64,000 nucleotides of DNA from Stanieria sp964562685. GTDB taxonomy: Bacteria; Cyanobacteriota; Cyanobacteriia; Cyanobacteriales; Xenococcaceae. The DNA lies in contig CAZLUP010000005.1 in the NCBI GenBank assembly GCA_964562685.1, positions 1-64,000 of the forward strand, given 5' to 3'. This document shows positions 9,227 through 18,151 of the stretch, one piece after another (position 1 is the first letter of the stretch; each line of letters opens with the position of its first letter). The position numbers and the translations under genes are program-made. The notes under the pieces are model-generated. The model ran no database searches. It was not told the origin of the DNA and saw nothing but the letters and a program-made list of their open reading frames with translations.

Positions 9227-9367
9227 ACTGTAAGTAGTAGTTCAATTTCATTGTGAAAAATGGGTGATATCCCCTATAGTACGCTCAGAAAATCGGGTGC
9301 TTTTCCCCTAGGCGAAGGGTTTAGTTTTTTGTAACACTAGACTAAGTAAGGCTTCACTAAATTGTTT

Positions 9368-9757
9368 ATGGATTACCTCTACTTTCTAGCCAATGCTAGT
9401 CTGACTTTGCGGGCGATAAATTATCTTCGGACGATGAAGCACGCCCGAAATGCTTCTATTACCGTTATTCATCAGATTGACGGCTGGATCGTCAAAGTTA
9501 GATTTCCTCAATCTCTTACTCCTGAGCTTCATGGTGATTTTAGAGCATTTATGAGTGAATTAGGTATTACCTATGACCCAGAGATGCGCTTGCAGATGGT
9601 ATTTTGGAGTTTAGAAACAGGACAGTCTCTTGTAGAAGTCATGCGTCGCTATCAGGTAGCAGTAGTAGCTCATGGAATGCCTGATACTAAAGAAATAGAA
9701 GCTTTTCGCCAACAATTTACTACGGGATTAGGCTATTGTCCAGAAACTTTAGCTTGA
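9368..9757 (+). CDS. Conserved-looking protein of unknown function (about 129 aa)
   Basis: The family is not recognised. A TTG at 9362 and an ATG at 9368 both open the frame; I take the ATG, and an internal ATG at 9434 (MKHARNASITVI) is also possible. The product has no membrane segment or Cys motif. It is mixed alpha/beta, with a basic N-terminal helix, ITVIHQIDGWIVKVRFPQ as a likely strand pair, and a C-terminal half rich in Met, Phe and Glu. It is divergent from queA and convergent with the KaiB-like gene. The 135 bases before it contain GC-rich short inverted repeats but no clear promoter. Confidence 0.55.
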   Translation: MDYLYFLANASLTLRAINYLRTMKHARNASITVIHQIDGWIVKVRFPQSLTPELHGDFRAFMSELGITYDPEMRLQMVFWSLETGQSLVEVMRRYQVAVVAHGMPDTKEIEAFRQQFTTGLGYCPETLA

Positions 9758-9879
9758 ATGACTGTTAAGCTGGTCAAAGAATTAAAATTATTCTATCTGC
9801 TATTACCATCCATCTAGCAGCCATAAGTTTTCCTCTCGCCATTATCTTGGGCAAAAAGCTGAATTTGATTCATTCAGAT

Positions 9880-10689
9880 TCATAAACTTGAGATAATTTT
9901 TAAAACACGCTGAAAATCGTTTAATTCACCAACAATACGCCTAATAGGTTCTGGCCAAACTCTTACCAAAGTCGGAGTAGCAGAAACGTGATACTTTTCG
10001 GCTTGTTCTGGATATTTAGATATATCAATTACTTTAAGAGTATAAGGACAAGTTAAACCTTGTTCAAGAATTTGATGGATGCTAGCTAAAGTTTTTTCTG
10101 TGGTGGAATTATCGTTAGAAATAAACAACTGTAAAATGCAACCATCGGTTTTTTGTTGATTAATCAGAGAATTAATCGGCAAAGCTAAACTCGGTTCGCC
10201 AGAATTAAATGATTTAATTTGAGTGTTTTGAGAAGATTGAGAATCTAAGCGAATGACTAAATCATGATCTTGCCAAAGCTGAGGAAATTGTCCCCGATAA
10301 GTTTCTAAGATCAAAGAATTGCAATATTCTTCTTGCCAGGGTGCTACTTGCCAAACTGTGTCTTCTGTTTCAAATAAAACTTTTAATAAAGATTGATAAC
10401 ATTGCACAGCAGGATAAATTTCTGCAATTGTCTCTATGGTTTGAGTACGAGGATTAAGCCATCGTTCTACAGTAGCAGTATATCCAGGAATTAAAAAATG
10501 GGGAGGTTCGGTTAAACTCAAAATTTCTTGCAATCCCATGCATAAATGAATATGCCATTGAGATTGCTTATTTGAGTCAATTCCGTAAATTAAATCTCCC
10601 CCTGGTGTAAATAGGGCAATGCCTTTAAATAGTTTTGGTAAATTAGATTGAGAAAAAATCAAGGTCAGTAATAGGTGATAAGAGAACAA
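9880..10689 (-). CDS. KaiB-like domain protein with extra N-terminal region
   Basis: Residues about 180-269 match the KaiB / SasA-sensor thioredoxin-like fold: LQLFISNDNSTTEKTL, a YTLKVIDISKYPEQAEKY stretch, then SATPTLVRVWPEPIRRIVGEL. True KaiB is about 100 residues. Here about 180 residues precede it, containing the segment FKGIALFTPGGDLIYGID and an uncharacterised alpha/beta domain. It is not the clock kaiB itself, because kaiA and kaiC are not adjacent. It lies 51 bases downstream of pilT on the same strand, so cotranscription is possible. A role as a clock-related or protein-interaction module is inference only. Confidence 0.75.
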   Translation of the reverse strand: MFSYHLLLTLIFSQSNLPKLFKGIALFTPGGDLIYGIDSNKQSQWHIHLCMGLQEILSLTEPPHFLIPGYTATVERWLNPRTQTIETIAEIYPAVQCYQSLLKVLFETEDTVWQVAPWQEEYCNSLILETYRGQFPQLWQDHDLVIRLDSQSSQNTQIKSFNSGEPSLALPINSLINQQKTDGCILQLFISNDNSTTEKTLASIHQILEQGLTCPYTLKVIDISKYPEQAEKYHVSATPTLVRVWPEPIRRIVGELNDFQRVLKIISSL

Positions 10690-10740
10690 TTACCTATATT
10701 TAATTGGCTATTTTTTATCCTATTACCAATTGTTAGCTAT

Positions 10741-12000
10741 TTAAAATCTCCCTCTGAGCATCATTGCCATTTCATTGGGTGTAGGCGATCGCTCTAAAGC
10801 AGTTTCTTCGGTAATTCTGCCTTCTTCGTATAATCTAAACAAAGATTGATTGGTGGTAACCATCCCATCAAATTCTCCATCTTGCATCAGAGCATGAATT
10901 TCGTCGTATTTGCTTTGCTTGATGTAATCTTTAACAGTTTCTGTATTGACTAAAATATCATGATAAGCTGCTCTTTTGCCATCGGTAGTCCGACATAATC
11001 CTTGAGAGATAATCGCTACTAAGGATTCAGAAATAGCAACTCGCATGGCATCTTGTTCTTCAGCACTGTAGAGAGTTAAAATCCGCTCAATAGTTTTAAT
11101 GGCACTATTCGTATGAAGAGTTCCCATGACTAAGTGACCAGTTTGAGCAGCTTTCAGAGCAGTGTTAACCGTTTCTTTGTCTCGCATTTCCCCTACCAAG
11201 ATTAGATCGGGGTCTTCCCGTAAGGCAGCTTTGAGAGCATTATCAAACTTGAGAGTGTTAATCCCAACTTCTCTCTGCTTAATTAGTGATTTCTGACTTT
11301 TATGAACAAATTCAATCGGGTCTTCAATAGTAATAATATGTTTGGCGTGTTCTTTGTTAACATAATCTACCATGGCAGCCATAGTAGTAGATTTACCCGA
11401 ACCCGTTGGTCCTGTAACCAAAATTAAACCTTTATGAGCGTCCGAAACATCCCGAAATACGGGAGGTAAACCTAAATCGTCGAGCGTCAATATCTTGAGA
11501 GGAATTAAACGCATTACCATTGCTGGTCCTCTAAGTGTATCAAAAATATTGATCCGCACCCGAGCAAAATCATATTGTGTTGCGCCGTCAAATTCTAAAT
11601 CTCTTTTAAATCTTTGTACTTCTTCCTCAGTTAAAACTTCGTATAACCAACTCATAAAAGTGTTGTAGTCGGTTTTAGGGTATTCTGTTAAAGCCATCTC
11701 ACCGCGATCGCGCATTCTCGGAATTTCTTCAACTCCTAAGTGAATGTCAGAATAGCCCAACTCATAAGCGTGTTTAACTAAAAATTTTAAAGAAGGTTGA
11801 CCAGAAGAGCGTTTTGGTCGCAGAGGTGCTTCTTGAGTAATCGTTTTTGATGTGTTAAGTGCAGTTTGTTCAGGATGAGAAGATGTTGATTGAGTTACAT
11901 CAAGATTGGATTGTGGTTGATTAGAATTGCCATGATTACGACGAGCAAATTGAGGCGGTGGAGGTGGTGGTGGTAAAGGTTTTCCTATAGGTTGTGTCAT
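10741..12000 (-). CDS. pilT: Type IV pilus retraction ATPase PilT
   Basis: PilT is the hexameric ATPase that powers pilus retraction at the cytoplasmic membrane. The 419-residue protein starts with a Pro-rich tract (residues 6-15) and a low-complexity linker of about 70 residues. The PilT core follows: Walker A GPTGSGKSTT near residue 197, the Asp box and Walker B EDPDLILVGEMRD near residue 260, and the His box QTGHLVMGTLHTNSA. The C-terminal PilT-like segment is present. The Pro-rich extension is longer than in proteobacterial PilT but common in cyanobacteria. It heads a possible two-gene unit with the KaiB-like gene. Confidence 0.95.
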   Translation of the reverse strand: MTQPIGKPLPPPPPPPQFARRNHGNSNQPQSNLDVTQSTSSHPEQTALNTSKTITQEAPLRPKRSSGQPSLKFLVKHAYELGYSDIHLGVEEIPRMRDRGEMALTEYPKTDYNTFMSWLYEVLTEEEVQRFKRDLEFDGATQYDFARVRINIFDTLRGPAMVMRLIPLKILTLDDLGLPPVFRDVSDAHKGLILVTGPTGSGKSTTMAAMVDYVNKEHAKHIITIEDPIEFVHKSQKSLIKQREVGINTLKFDNALKAALREDPDLILVGEMRDKETVNTALKAAQTGHLVMGTLHTNSAIKTIERILTLYSAEEQDAMRVAISESLVAIISQGLCRTTDGKRAAYHDILVNTETVKDYIKQSKYDEIHALMQDGEFDGMVTTNQSLFRLYEEGRITEETALERSPTPNEMAMMLRGRF

Positions 12001-12502
12001 TTTTAAATCCTAATTAATATTTTTGCCATTACATCGTTATTGTTGTATCGATATTGTTCCCAAAAAGCGAAACTTTTCTTACAAAAGTTAGTTGCGAGTT
12101 ATCGGAGTTTAGTTCTGAAAAATTTTATTCAAATTAGATATTTATAAATCTTTAGGAATAATTACTTAGTAGAATTGACTGAGTAAATGTGCAACAATTA
12201 ACCTTGACTGAATTAATGAGTTTTTATACTTAAAGTTTTAATCAGGATGAAGATAATTCTATTAATCAATCTTTGTGAGTTTTTTGTATTATCTTTTAAG
12301 AGATCGCAGCTTAAAACCTTGGGGATCGACATTTATATGGGCATAATTAACATTTACCTTTAATTGATAATGTTAAATTTTATTTAAAAAAGCTCTGAAA
12401 TTTCTAAGCTTTTATATACTTAAATTTAACGAGGCTGTTCGGGTTGATTACCGAAACTTAATCTTCTTTTGTTGTTGTTGTCGTTAATATCCTGGTAATA
12501 AA
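12001..12502. other. Intergenic gap between divergent pilT and membrane protein gene
   Basis: These 502 AT-rich bases should hold the promoters of both divergent genes. I could not assign a convincing -35/-10 pair or an RNA gene, and found no open frame with a good start. Confidence 0.4.
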
Positions 12503-12886
12503 ATGGAATTAGTACAAAGAAATCATTGGCGTAATAACGCTTATTTAGCAGTTGTTAAAAGTTTTTTACTCTGGAGTTTTACCCTGACAGTTTGTCTGCT
12601 GGTAGTAGGTTTTCCTGTAGGAGTTCTTATTGTTACAATTGGCACACTTTTAACAATTATTTTACAAACTGTTTTACCGACTACTGCTGTTTTATTAGTA
12701 ACAGGAAGTATATGTGCAATTAATGTTTTAATAGTAGCGATCGGTGCAGCAGTTCTTACTGCAAAAGGAATTCATCCCGAACAAGTAAGTTGGTTAAATT
12801 GGTTACATGGAGAAGCAAAATCAAGTAACAATTCTGTTTATGCTTCTTGTCCCCTAACCTGTGCTTTGACTTATCTAGCTGATTAA
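12503..12886 (+). CDS. Small integral membrane protein of unknown function
   Basis: A 127-residue protein with about three membrane segments between residues 18 and 105, separated by very short loops. The N-terminus is basic (MELVQRNHWRNN) and the C-terminus hydrophilic, with two Cys (YASCPLTCALTYLAD). I do not recognise a family. It stands alone, divergent from pilT, and is followed by a strong terminator at 12995-13021, so it is probably a single-gene transcript. Confidence 0.55.
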   Translation: MELVQRNHWRNNAYLAVVKSFLLWSFTLTVCLLVVGFPVGVLIVTIGTLLTIILQTVLPTTAVLLVTGSICAINVLIVAIGAAVLTAKGIHPEQVSWLNWLHGEAKSSNNSVYASCPLTCALTYLAD

Positions 12887-12994
12887 GTTGTGTAATTCTT
12901 AGGTCAGAAAATTTATAAATTCAAACCTTAGAACCATTCTGACAATTTAAAGTTTTTTTTCAATTAGATCAAATTTGTAGATGATTAGTCCATC

Positions 12995-13021
12995 AAACCC
13001 AGTACGAACTGGGTTTTTTTA
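12995..13021 (+). terminator. Intrinsic terminator after the small membrane protein gene
   Basis: AAACCCAGT (12995-13003) and ACTGGGTTT (13008-13016) form a perfect 9-base stem with the loop ACGA, followed by a T run. It ends the transcript of the 12503-12886 gene. Confidence 0.85.
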
Positions 13022-13230
13022 GTTCAATATTTTCCCAAGAATTAATCCCATTTTCCAAAACATAGAGTAAAATGACGAATGCGGTGCGGGTAGGGATTCT
13101 CTTGTTTCTTTACAGAGGAAATTTTGGGTGCTAGTGATGTTCGTACCGAAGTGAGTTCAAGTAATCTTCCCTTACTGTGTAATCATTGTTTCGTCTTTTT
13201 AGATAAAAATCAAAACTGTACATTATTGTA
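13022..13230 (+). other. Leader region of wecB, possibly structured
   Basis: This stretch is richer in G and C than neighbouring gaps, with the segment GCGGTGCGGGTAGGGA at 13081-13096 and several short inverted repeats (for example TTCTCT with AGAGGAA). It could be a structured 5' leader or a small RNA, but it matches no riboswitch class I know. Confidence 0.25.
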
Positions 13231-14358
13231 ATGACTGTCTCAACCTTCTCACTTTGCGTGACTTTAGGAACTCGTCCAGAAGCAATCAAACTAGCTCCAA
13301 TAATTCAACAACTTCGCAATTTACCTCAAGTCAAAACTCATTTGATTCTGACGGGACAACATCAAGAGATGGTTGAACAAGTCATGCAACTATTTGAGTT
13401 GGAAGCAGAGCAAAACTTAAATATCATGAAACCCAAGCAAACTTTAACCGAAATTACAATTAATAGTTTGCAAGGATTAGAACAAATTTTTACAAAAATT
13501 AAACCCCAATTAGTTTTGGTGCAAGGAGATACCACTACAGCCTTTGCAGCAGCTTTAGCAGCATTTTATCAAAAAATTCCTGTGGGCCATGTTGAAGCTG
13601 GTTTACGCACTAATGATTTATTTAATCCTTATCCAGAAGAAGCAAATCGTCGTTTAATTTCTCAATTAACTCAACTGCATTTTGCACCTACCCAATTAGC
13701 AGTTAAATATTTACACAATTCTGGAGTTACGGGAGAAATTTATCATACAGGAAATACGGTCATCGATGCTTTATTAACGGTGGCAAAAAAACAACCAGAA
13801 TGTAACATTCCTGGCTTAAGCTGGGAGAAATATCGGGTACTTTTAACTACGGTACATCGTCGAGAAAATTGGGGAGAACCTCTTAAAGATATTGTGGAGG
13901 GGTTTCGTTTAATTTTAGAAAACTTTCCTGATGTAGCTTTACTATTACCTTTACATCGCAATCCTATAGTTAGAGAACCGCTTCAAGCTCTCTTAGGTAA
14001 TCATCCACGAGTATTTTTAACTGAACCGCTTGATTATGCTCAATTAGTAGGTGCTATTTCTAGATGCTATTTGTTATTGACTGATTCTGGAGGCTTACAA
14101 GAAGAAGCACCTAGTTTAGGTAAACCTGTATTAGTTTTAAGAGAAACTACGGAACGACCAGAGGCTATTGAAGCAGGAACAGCTAAATTAATTGGCACAA
14201 ATTTTCAAGAAATTTTTAGGTCAGCTAGTGAATTATTAACTAATAAAATTATCTATCAAAATATGGCAACAGCAATTAATCCTTTTGGTGATGGTACAGC
14301 AGCAGAGAAAATTGTCAAAATTATTAATAATTTTTTTGTGAAAATTGAAAATAAATAG
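13231..14358 (+). CDS. wecB: UDP-N-acetylglucosamine 2-epimerase (non-hydrolysing)
   Basis: WecB interconverts UDP-GlcNAc and UDP-ManNAc for surface polysaccharide synthesis. The 375-residue protein has the GT-B-like fold and the family motifs: GTRPEAIKLAPII at residue 11, GQHQEMV, QGDTTTAFAAALAAFY near residue 95, HVEAGLRTNDLFNPYPEEANR near residue 121, and the substrate-contact segment LTDSGGLQEEAPSLGKPVLVLRETTERPEA (about residues 285-315, given here as one region). Length is normal. It stands alone between a terminator and a convergent small gene; other ManNAc genes are not in the window. Confidence 0.93.
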   Translation: MTVSTFSLCVTLGTRPEAIKLAPIIQQLRNLPQVKTHLILTGQHQEMVEQVMQLFELEAEQNLNIMKPKQTLTEITINSLQGLEQIFTKIKPQLVLVQGDTTTAFAAALAAFYQKIPVGHVEAGLRTNDLFNPYPEEANRRLISQLTQLHFAPTQLAVKYLHNSGVTGEIYHTGNTVIDALLTVAKKQPECNIPGLSWEKYRVLLTTVHRRENWGEPLKDIVEGFRLILENFPDVALLLPLHRNPIVREPLQALLGNHPRVFLTEPLDYAQLVGAISRCYLLLTDSGGLQEEAPSLGKPVLVLRETTERPEAIEAGTAKLIGTNFQEIFRSASELLTNKIIYQNMATAINPFGDGTAAEKIVKIINNFFVKIENK

Positions 14359-14480
14359 TAAATTTATTAGTTGATTTCAAAAAGAACTGGCTATAAAGTT
14401 GACATAAAAACGAAAAGATAGTTTTGAGATTTAATTAGTTTAAATTAATTAATAAAAATTTTTATAAATATAAAAATCAC

Positions 14481-14510
14481 AAATCAGCCTAAAGCAGACT
14501 GATTTTGTTT
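14481..14510. terminator. Probable terminator between wecB and the convergent small gene
   Basis: AAATCAG (14481-14487) pairs with CTGATTT (14499-14505) around an 11-base loop and is followed by a T-rich stretch. It could serve wecB; the opposite strand is less T-rich. Confidence 0.5.
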
Positions 14511-14543
14511 ATTAAAAACATTTTTAAATCCAAAAAGAATGAA

Positions 14544-14819
14544 TTAAATAAAATAATAATTTAAATTCAATCTAGCTTTACGTATTTTTGCTAAAAGTTG
14601 TTCAACTGTTTCAAGTTTTTGTTCAATTTGTTCTGCAAGAGGAGAATCTTGTTTGTAGCTCTTTTGATGCAAATGAAGTTTTGTTAAAGTCATTTTAACC
14701 GTATTTAATTCTTTTTCTATCTTGGTTAATAAAATGATTAATCTAGCAACTTTGACCGTTTTTTCTTCAGCAATTATTTCTTGTTGAATTGCGTTCAAAT
14801 AATTATTAATATTTTCCAT
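14544..14819 (-). CDS. Small coiled-coil protein of unknown function
   Basis: A 91-residue, almost wholly helical protein rich in Leu, Glu, Lys and Ile, with heptad-like spacing (for example LAEQIEQKLETVEQLLAKI near residues 60-80). There are no Cys and no membrane segment. I do not recognise a family. Base composition is as AT-rich as the surrounding gap, so the call rests on the intact frame, a plausible ATG and the amphipathic pattern. It lies alone between wecB and a long gap. Confidence 0.45.
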   Translation of the reverse strand: MENINNYLNAIQQEIIAEEKTVKVARLIILLTKIEKELNTVKMTLTKLHLHQKSYKQDSPLAEQIEQKLETVEQLLAKIRKARLNLNYYFI

Positions 14820-15261
14820 AAATTTGCTGATTTAATTAATTGATTGTTCAATAATTTGGAAATCATTTAAATTTCTTAATCTCAGTATATAAGTGAAAAT
14901 CTCTGAACACTGTAAAGTTTATGTAATTATTGGTAGAGATTATGTAAATAATATGTGAATTACCTGGGTAAATTTACGATTGAGGTTTTGTGTATAACTA
15001 ATTAGTTAAGATTACTAAGGATTAATTGATAATTAACAACTTCCGTGATTTTTACAGTAAATTTTTACTTATTAATTTTCTTCACAATCACAAGAATAAT
15101 TTATATAAAATAAAATTTTTAGATAATAATTACTTGAAGCTACAATGAGCTTGGGTTAGACTGCCTATGCGCTGCCGAAGGCAAACCGCTTTAAAAAACT
15201 AGGCTGAAAACTGTTATAAATAGGCTTGATTTAATCGTGTAAACTTTAGTCACTGATAACC
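14820..15261. other. Gap before murG holding a short GC-rich repeat
   Basis: These 442 bases are AT-rich except for 15161-15189. That stretch contains TGCGCTGCCGAAGGCAAACC, with the small palindrome TGCCGAAGGCA. It resembles dispersed repeats found between cyanobacterial genes. No gene or clear promoter is seen otherwise. Confidence 0.4.
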
Positions 15262-16335
15262 GTGTCCAGACAATCTACTTGCTTACTCATTGCAGCTAGT
15301 GGTACAGGAGGACATTTATTTCCTGCCTTAGCTTTAGTCGAACAATTATCTGATTATCAAATCGAATGGTTAGGAGTTACTAATCGTCTAGAAAAAACTT
15401 TAGTTCCTGACTGCTATACTCTACACACTATTAATATTGAAGGATTTCAACAACGGTTGGGATTAAAAACTCTTCCCATCCTTGCTCGTTTTGTGATGGC
15501 AGTCTTTCAAGTGCGCCAACTAATTAAAAAATACCAAATTGATGCTGTATTTACTACAGGTGGTTATATTGCTGCTCCTGCCATCTTAGCTGCTCGTTTA
15601 CAGAATATTCCAGCCATTATTCACGAATCAAATTATATTCCTGGAAAGGTTACTCGTTGGTTGAGTTGTTGGTGTGATGTTGTGGCTTTGGGTTTTGAAG
15701 GAACTGCTCAGTATTTACCTAACATTGAAACTTGTTATGTTAGTACCCCTGTACGATCACAGTTTTTGAGCAGTCAAAATTTAGATTTAGCGATTCCGCC
15801 TGATGTACTTTTAATTGTGGTTGTAGGAGGTTCTCAAGGTGCAGTGGCGGTCAATCAATTAGTACGACAAGCTGCTGCTGCTTGGTTGGATTTGGGAGCG
15901 TACATCGTTCATCTCACAGGAGAAAAAGACCCAGATGTGCAAAGTTTTCAACATCCTCATTATATTTGTTTGCCTTTTTATGAAAACATGGCAGGACTAT
16001 TACAAAGAGCGAATTTAGTAATTAGTCGTGCTGGTGCAGGAACTTTAACTGAACTAGCTATTACCAGTACTCCAGCAATTTTAATTCCTTATCCTTATGC
16101 AGCCGAAGATCATCAGACTTATAACGCTCAAGTCTTTGCTAATGCTGGTGCAGGATTAGTTTTGCCTCAATCGGAATTAACCGCTCAGGTTTTGCAAGAA
16201 ACTGTCTTAAAATTATTGCGTTCTCCTTCTCAATTAGATGCAATGGCAACTAAAGCTAAAAATTTAGCCATGATTGATAGTGCTAAACATTTGGCTGATT
16301 TAGTCAACAACTTGCTCAGGAAATCAACTAAGTAG
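15262..16335 (+). CDS. murG: UDP-N-acetylglucosamine--N-acetylmuramyl-(pentapeptide) pyrophosphoryl-undecaprenol GlcNAc transferase
   Basis: MurG adds GlcNAc to lipid I to make lipid II on the inner face of the membrane. The 357-residue protein uses a GTG start, which gives the expected N-terminus just before the Gly-rich loop ASGTGGHLFPALALVEQL. Other marks are TTGGYIAAPAILAA near residue 95, HESNYIPGKVTRW near residue 123, VVGGSQGAVAVNQLV near residue 187 and VISRAGAGTLTELA near residue 253. Length is normal. It is convergent with rsmI, 19 bases apart. No other cell-wall gene is adjacent. Confidence 0.94.
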   Translation: MSRQSTCLLIAASGTGGHLFPALALVEQLSDYQIEWLGVTNRLEKTLVPDCYTLHTINIEGFQQRLGLKTLPILARFVMAVFQVRQLIKKYQIDAVFTTGGYIAAPAILAARLQNIPAIIHESNYIPGKVTRWLSCWCDVVALGFEGTAQYLPNIETCYVSTPVRSQFLSSQNLDLAIPPDVLLIVVVGGSQGAVAVNQLVRQAAAAWLDLGAYIVHLTGEKDPDVQSFQHPHYICLPFYENMAGLLQRANLVISRAGAGTLTELAITSTPAILIPYPYAAEDHQTYNAQVFANAGAGLVLPQSELTAQVLQETVLKLLRSPSQLDAMATKAKNLAMIDSAKHLADLVNNLLRKSTK

Positions 16336-16354
16336 AAGAGAGTCAAAAAAACTA

Positions 16355-17230
16355 TCAACTTTCAGAGTTTTGTTCATCCATGGCTACCGCAATTTGATAA
16401 ATTTCTTGGCGAGACTTAGTCGTTAAACTAGCTAAATGACGACTAGCTTGAGACTTACTCATCCCTTGTTGCAATAATTGCTCTAACTGATTTTTTAATT
16501 CTGTTTCTGATAAAGTTACGTTCGTTGCTACTGGTTTACCTGCAACCACTAAAGTATATTCTCCTTTAGGTTGACGTACTTCAGTATACAAAGCGATCGC
16601 ATCTGCAATTGTGCCTCGCCAAAATTCTTCATAAAGTTTAGTTAGTTCTCTAGCCAATACTATTTGTCTTTCTGAACCTAAAACTTGTTCTAAATCTTTT
16701 AATGTTTGTAATAAACGATGGGGTGCTTCATAAAAAATCATCGTTCGACTTTCAATTTTAATTTCATCAAGGCGAGTGTTTCTGTCTTTATTTTTGTAAG
16801 GTAGAAAACCTTCAAACACAAATCTTTCTGTAGCTAAACCAGAAGCAGTCAAAGCAGTAATTGCTGCGGTAACGCCAGGAATTGGAACTACCTCAATACC
16901 TAATTCAACCGCAGCTTTAACCAATTGATAACCAGGATCGGAAATACTTGGCATTCCGGCATCACTAACTATGGCAATGGTTTTTCCTTCCTGTAATTGA
17001 GCTAATAATTCTGGAATACGAGTAGCTTGATTATGTTCGTGATAACTAATCTGAGGTGTATTAATCTGCAAATGCTGTAATAATTTTCCTGTATGACGAG
17101 TATCTTCCGCAGCAATCAAATCTACTTCTTGTAAAATACGAATCGCCCTTAAAGTAATATCTTCTACATTACCAATCGGTGTTCCTACTAAATAAAGTTT
17201 TCCTAACGTCAAATTGTCACTCATCTTCAA
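16355..17230 (-). CDS. rsmI: 16S rRNA (cytidine1402-2'-O)-methyltransferase
   Basis: RsmI methylates the ribose of C1402 of 16S rRNA using S-adenosylmethionine. The 291-residue tetrapyrrole-methylase-fold protein has LGKLYLVGTPIGNVEDIT at the N-terminus, IAAEDTRHTGKLL near residue 40, IAIVSDAGMPSISDPGYQLV near residue 84 and EAPHRLLQTL near residue 168. The C-terminal helical segment LLQQGMSKSQASRHLAS is typical. A second ATG two codons in (17224) could also be the start. It is probably a single-gene transcript, divergent from the PATAN gene. Confidence 0.93.
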   Translation of the reverse strand: MKMSDNLTLGKLYLVGTPIGNVEDITLRAIRILQEVDLIAAEDTRHTGKLLQHLQINTPQISYHEHNQATRIPELLAQLQEGKTIAIVSDAGMPSISDPGYQLVKAAVELGIEVVPIPGVTAAITALTASGLATERFVFEGFLPYKNKDRNTRLDEIKIESRTMIFYEAPHRLLQTLKDLEQVLGSERQIVLARELTKLYEEFWRGTIADAIALYTEVRQPKGEYTLVVAGKPVATNVTLSETELKNQLEQLLQQGMSKSQASRHLASLTTKSRQEIYQIAVAMDEQNSES

Positions 17231-17350
17231 TCTAAGATAATATTCGGAAGTCTTATAGCCATCTACTGTGTTAAGACAGAGTAGAGGAAATCAATCTTGA
17301 ATGTTTCTATTAATATTTTTGCTTAATATTCTTAACTTTCAGATTTAGTA

Positions 17351-18151
17351 ATGAAAGAAAAAAGCGAGTTGTTAGGGAAGCTATCTTTGCTTGGAGAGCA
17401 GCAATTTACGGGAATTATTGCTCTAGATGCTCATAACAAAAAGCATTGGCAAATCTATTATGTTCTAGGTAAACTAGTTTGGGTTCAAAGCGACTTTCAT
17501 ATTTATCGTTCTTGGCGCAGAAATTTTCTGCAATATTGTCCTGAAGTATCGATGGAAAAGATACCTTTCAGCAAAATTGCTTTATTATCCCAACAATACT
17601 ATTTAATTACCCACCTTCACGAATATCAGTTAGTTAAACGAGAGCGAATCAAAGCCTTAATTGAACAGCAAACTAGTGAACTTCTGTTTGATTTGGTTCA
17701 ACAGGAATACAAACAATCTCTTCGGTATACTTGTGAACCGAAATCTTCCCATGCTCTACTGAAAGAAGGATTTATTATGTCTATTGCTCCCGATCATCTA
17801 GAACACACTTTAACGCAAGTTCAGCACAATTGGTTACAGTGGTCAGGAAAAGGTCTTGCTTCTTGTTCTCCTAATCTAGGTCCTTGTCTCAAACATAATG
17901 GAGACTTAACCCAAGCCGTTCCAGATATTATTTATCGCAATACGGCAAGATTATTAAATGGGCAAAATACCCTGCGAGATTTAGCTTTGATCATGAATCA
18001 AAATGTTTTTGATCTGACTTGCGCTTTGATGCCCTATTTTTTCAAAGGTTATTTACGATTATTAGAAATTACTGATTTGCCAGAGTTAGATCTCAGTCAA
18101 GTTGCTTCTCGATTTCAAGGTGCTGATTTCTCTTGTTCTTCTTCATCATGA
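17351..18151 (+). CDS. PATAN-domain protein lacking a receiver domain
   Basis: The 266-residue protein matches the N-terminal PatA/PATAN-type (DUF4388-like) region of the two longer proteins at 19137 and 20414. Shared features are the opening FTGIIALDAHNKKHWQIYY, the YRSWRRNFLQYCPE segment and the later VPDIIYRNTARLLNGQNTLRDLA. It stops where those proteins enter their C-terminal REC domain. PATAN proteins act in phototaxis and heterocyst regulation. Its stop overlaps the start of the PfkB kinase gene (ATGA at 18148-18151), so the two are probably translationally coupled. It may be the first gene of the chemotaxis block or a partly degraded paralogue. Confidence 0.75.
   Translation: MKEKSELLGKLSLLGEQQFTGIIALDAHNKKHWQIYYVLGKLVWVQSDFHIYRSWRRNFLQYCPEVSMEKIPFSKIALLSQQYYLITHLHEYQLVKRERIKALIEQQTSELLFDLVQQEYKQSLRYTCEPKSSHALLKEGFIMSIAPDHLEHTLTQVQHNWLQWSGKGLASCSPNLGPCLKHNGDLTQAVPDIIYRNTARLLNGQNTLRDLALIMNQNVFDLTCALMPYFFKGYLRLLEITDLPELDLSQVASRFQGADFSCSSSS

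Noticed and set aside
9240..9361. Possible attenuator or riboswitch upstream of the 9368 gene
   Set aside because: The GGG/CCC stems are only 3-4 bases, and no known riboswitch core could be traced.
9756..9814. Short frame starting TGAATG behind the unknown gene at 9368
   Set aside because: Only 18 codons, no family, and no conserved feature to support it.
9880..10689. Naming the KaiB-like gene kaiB
   Set aside because: It is more than twice the length of KaiB, has an extra N-terminal region and no kaiA/kaiC neighbour.
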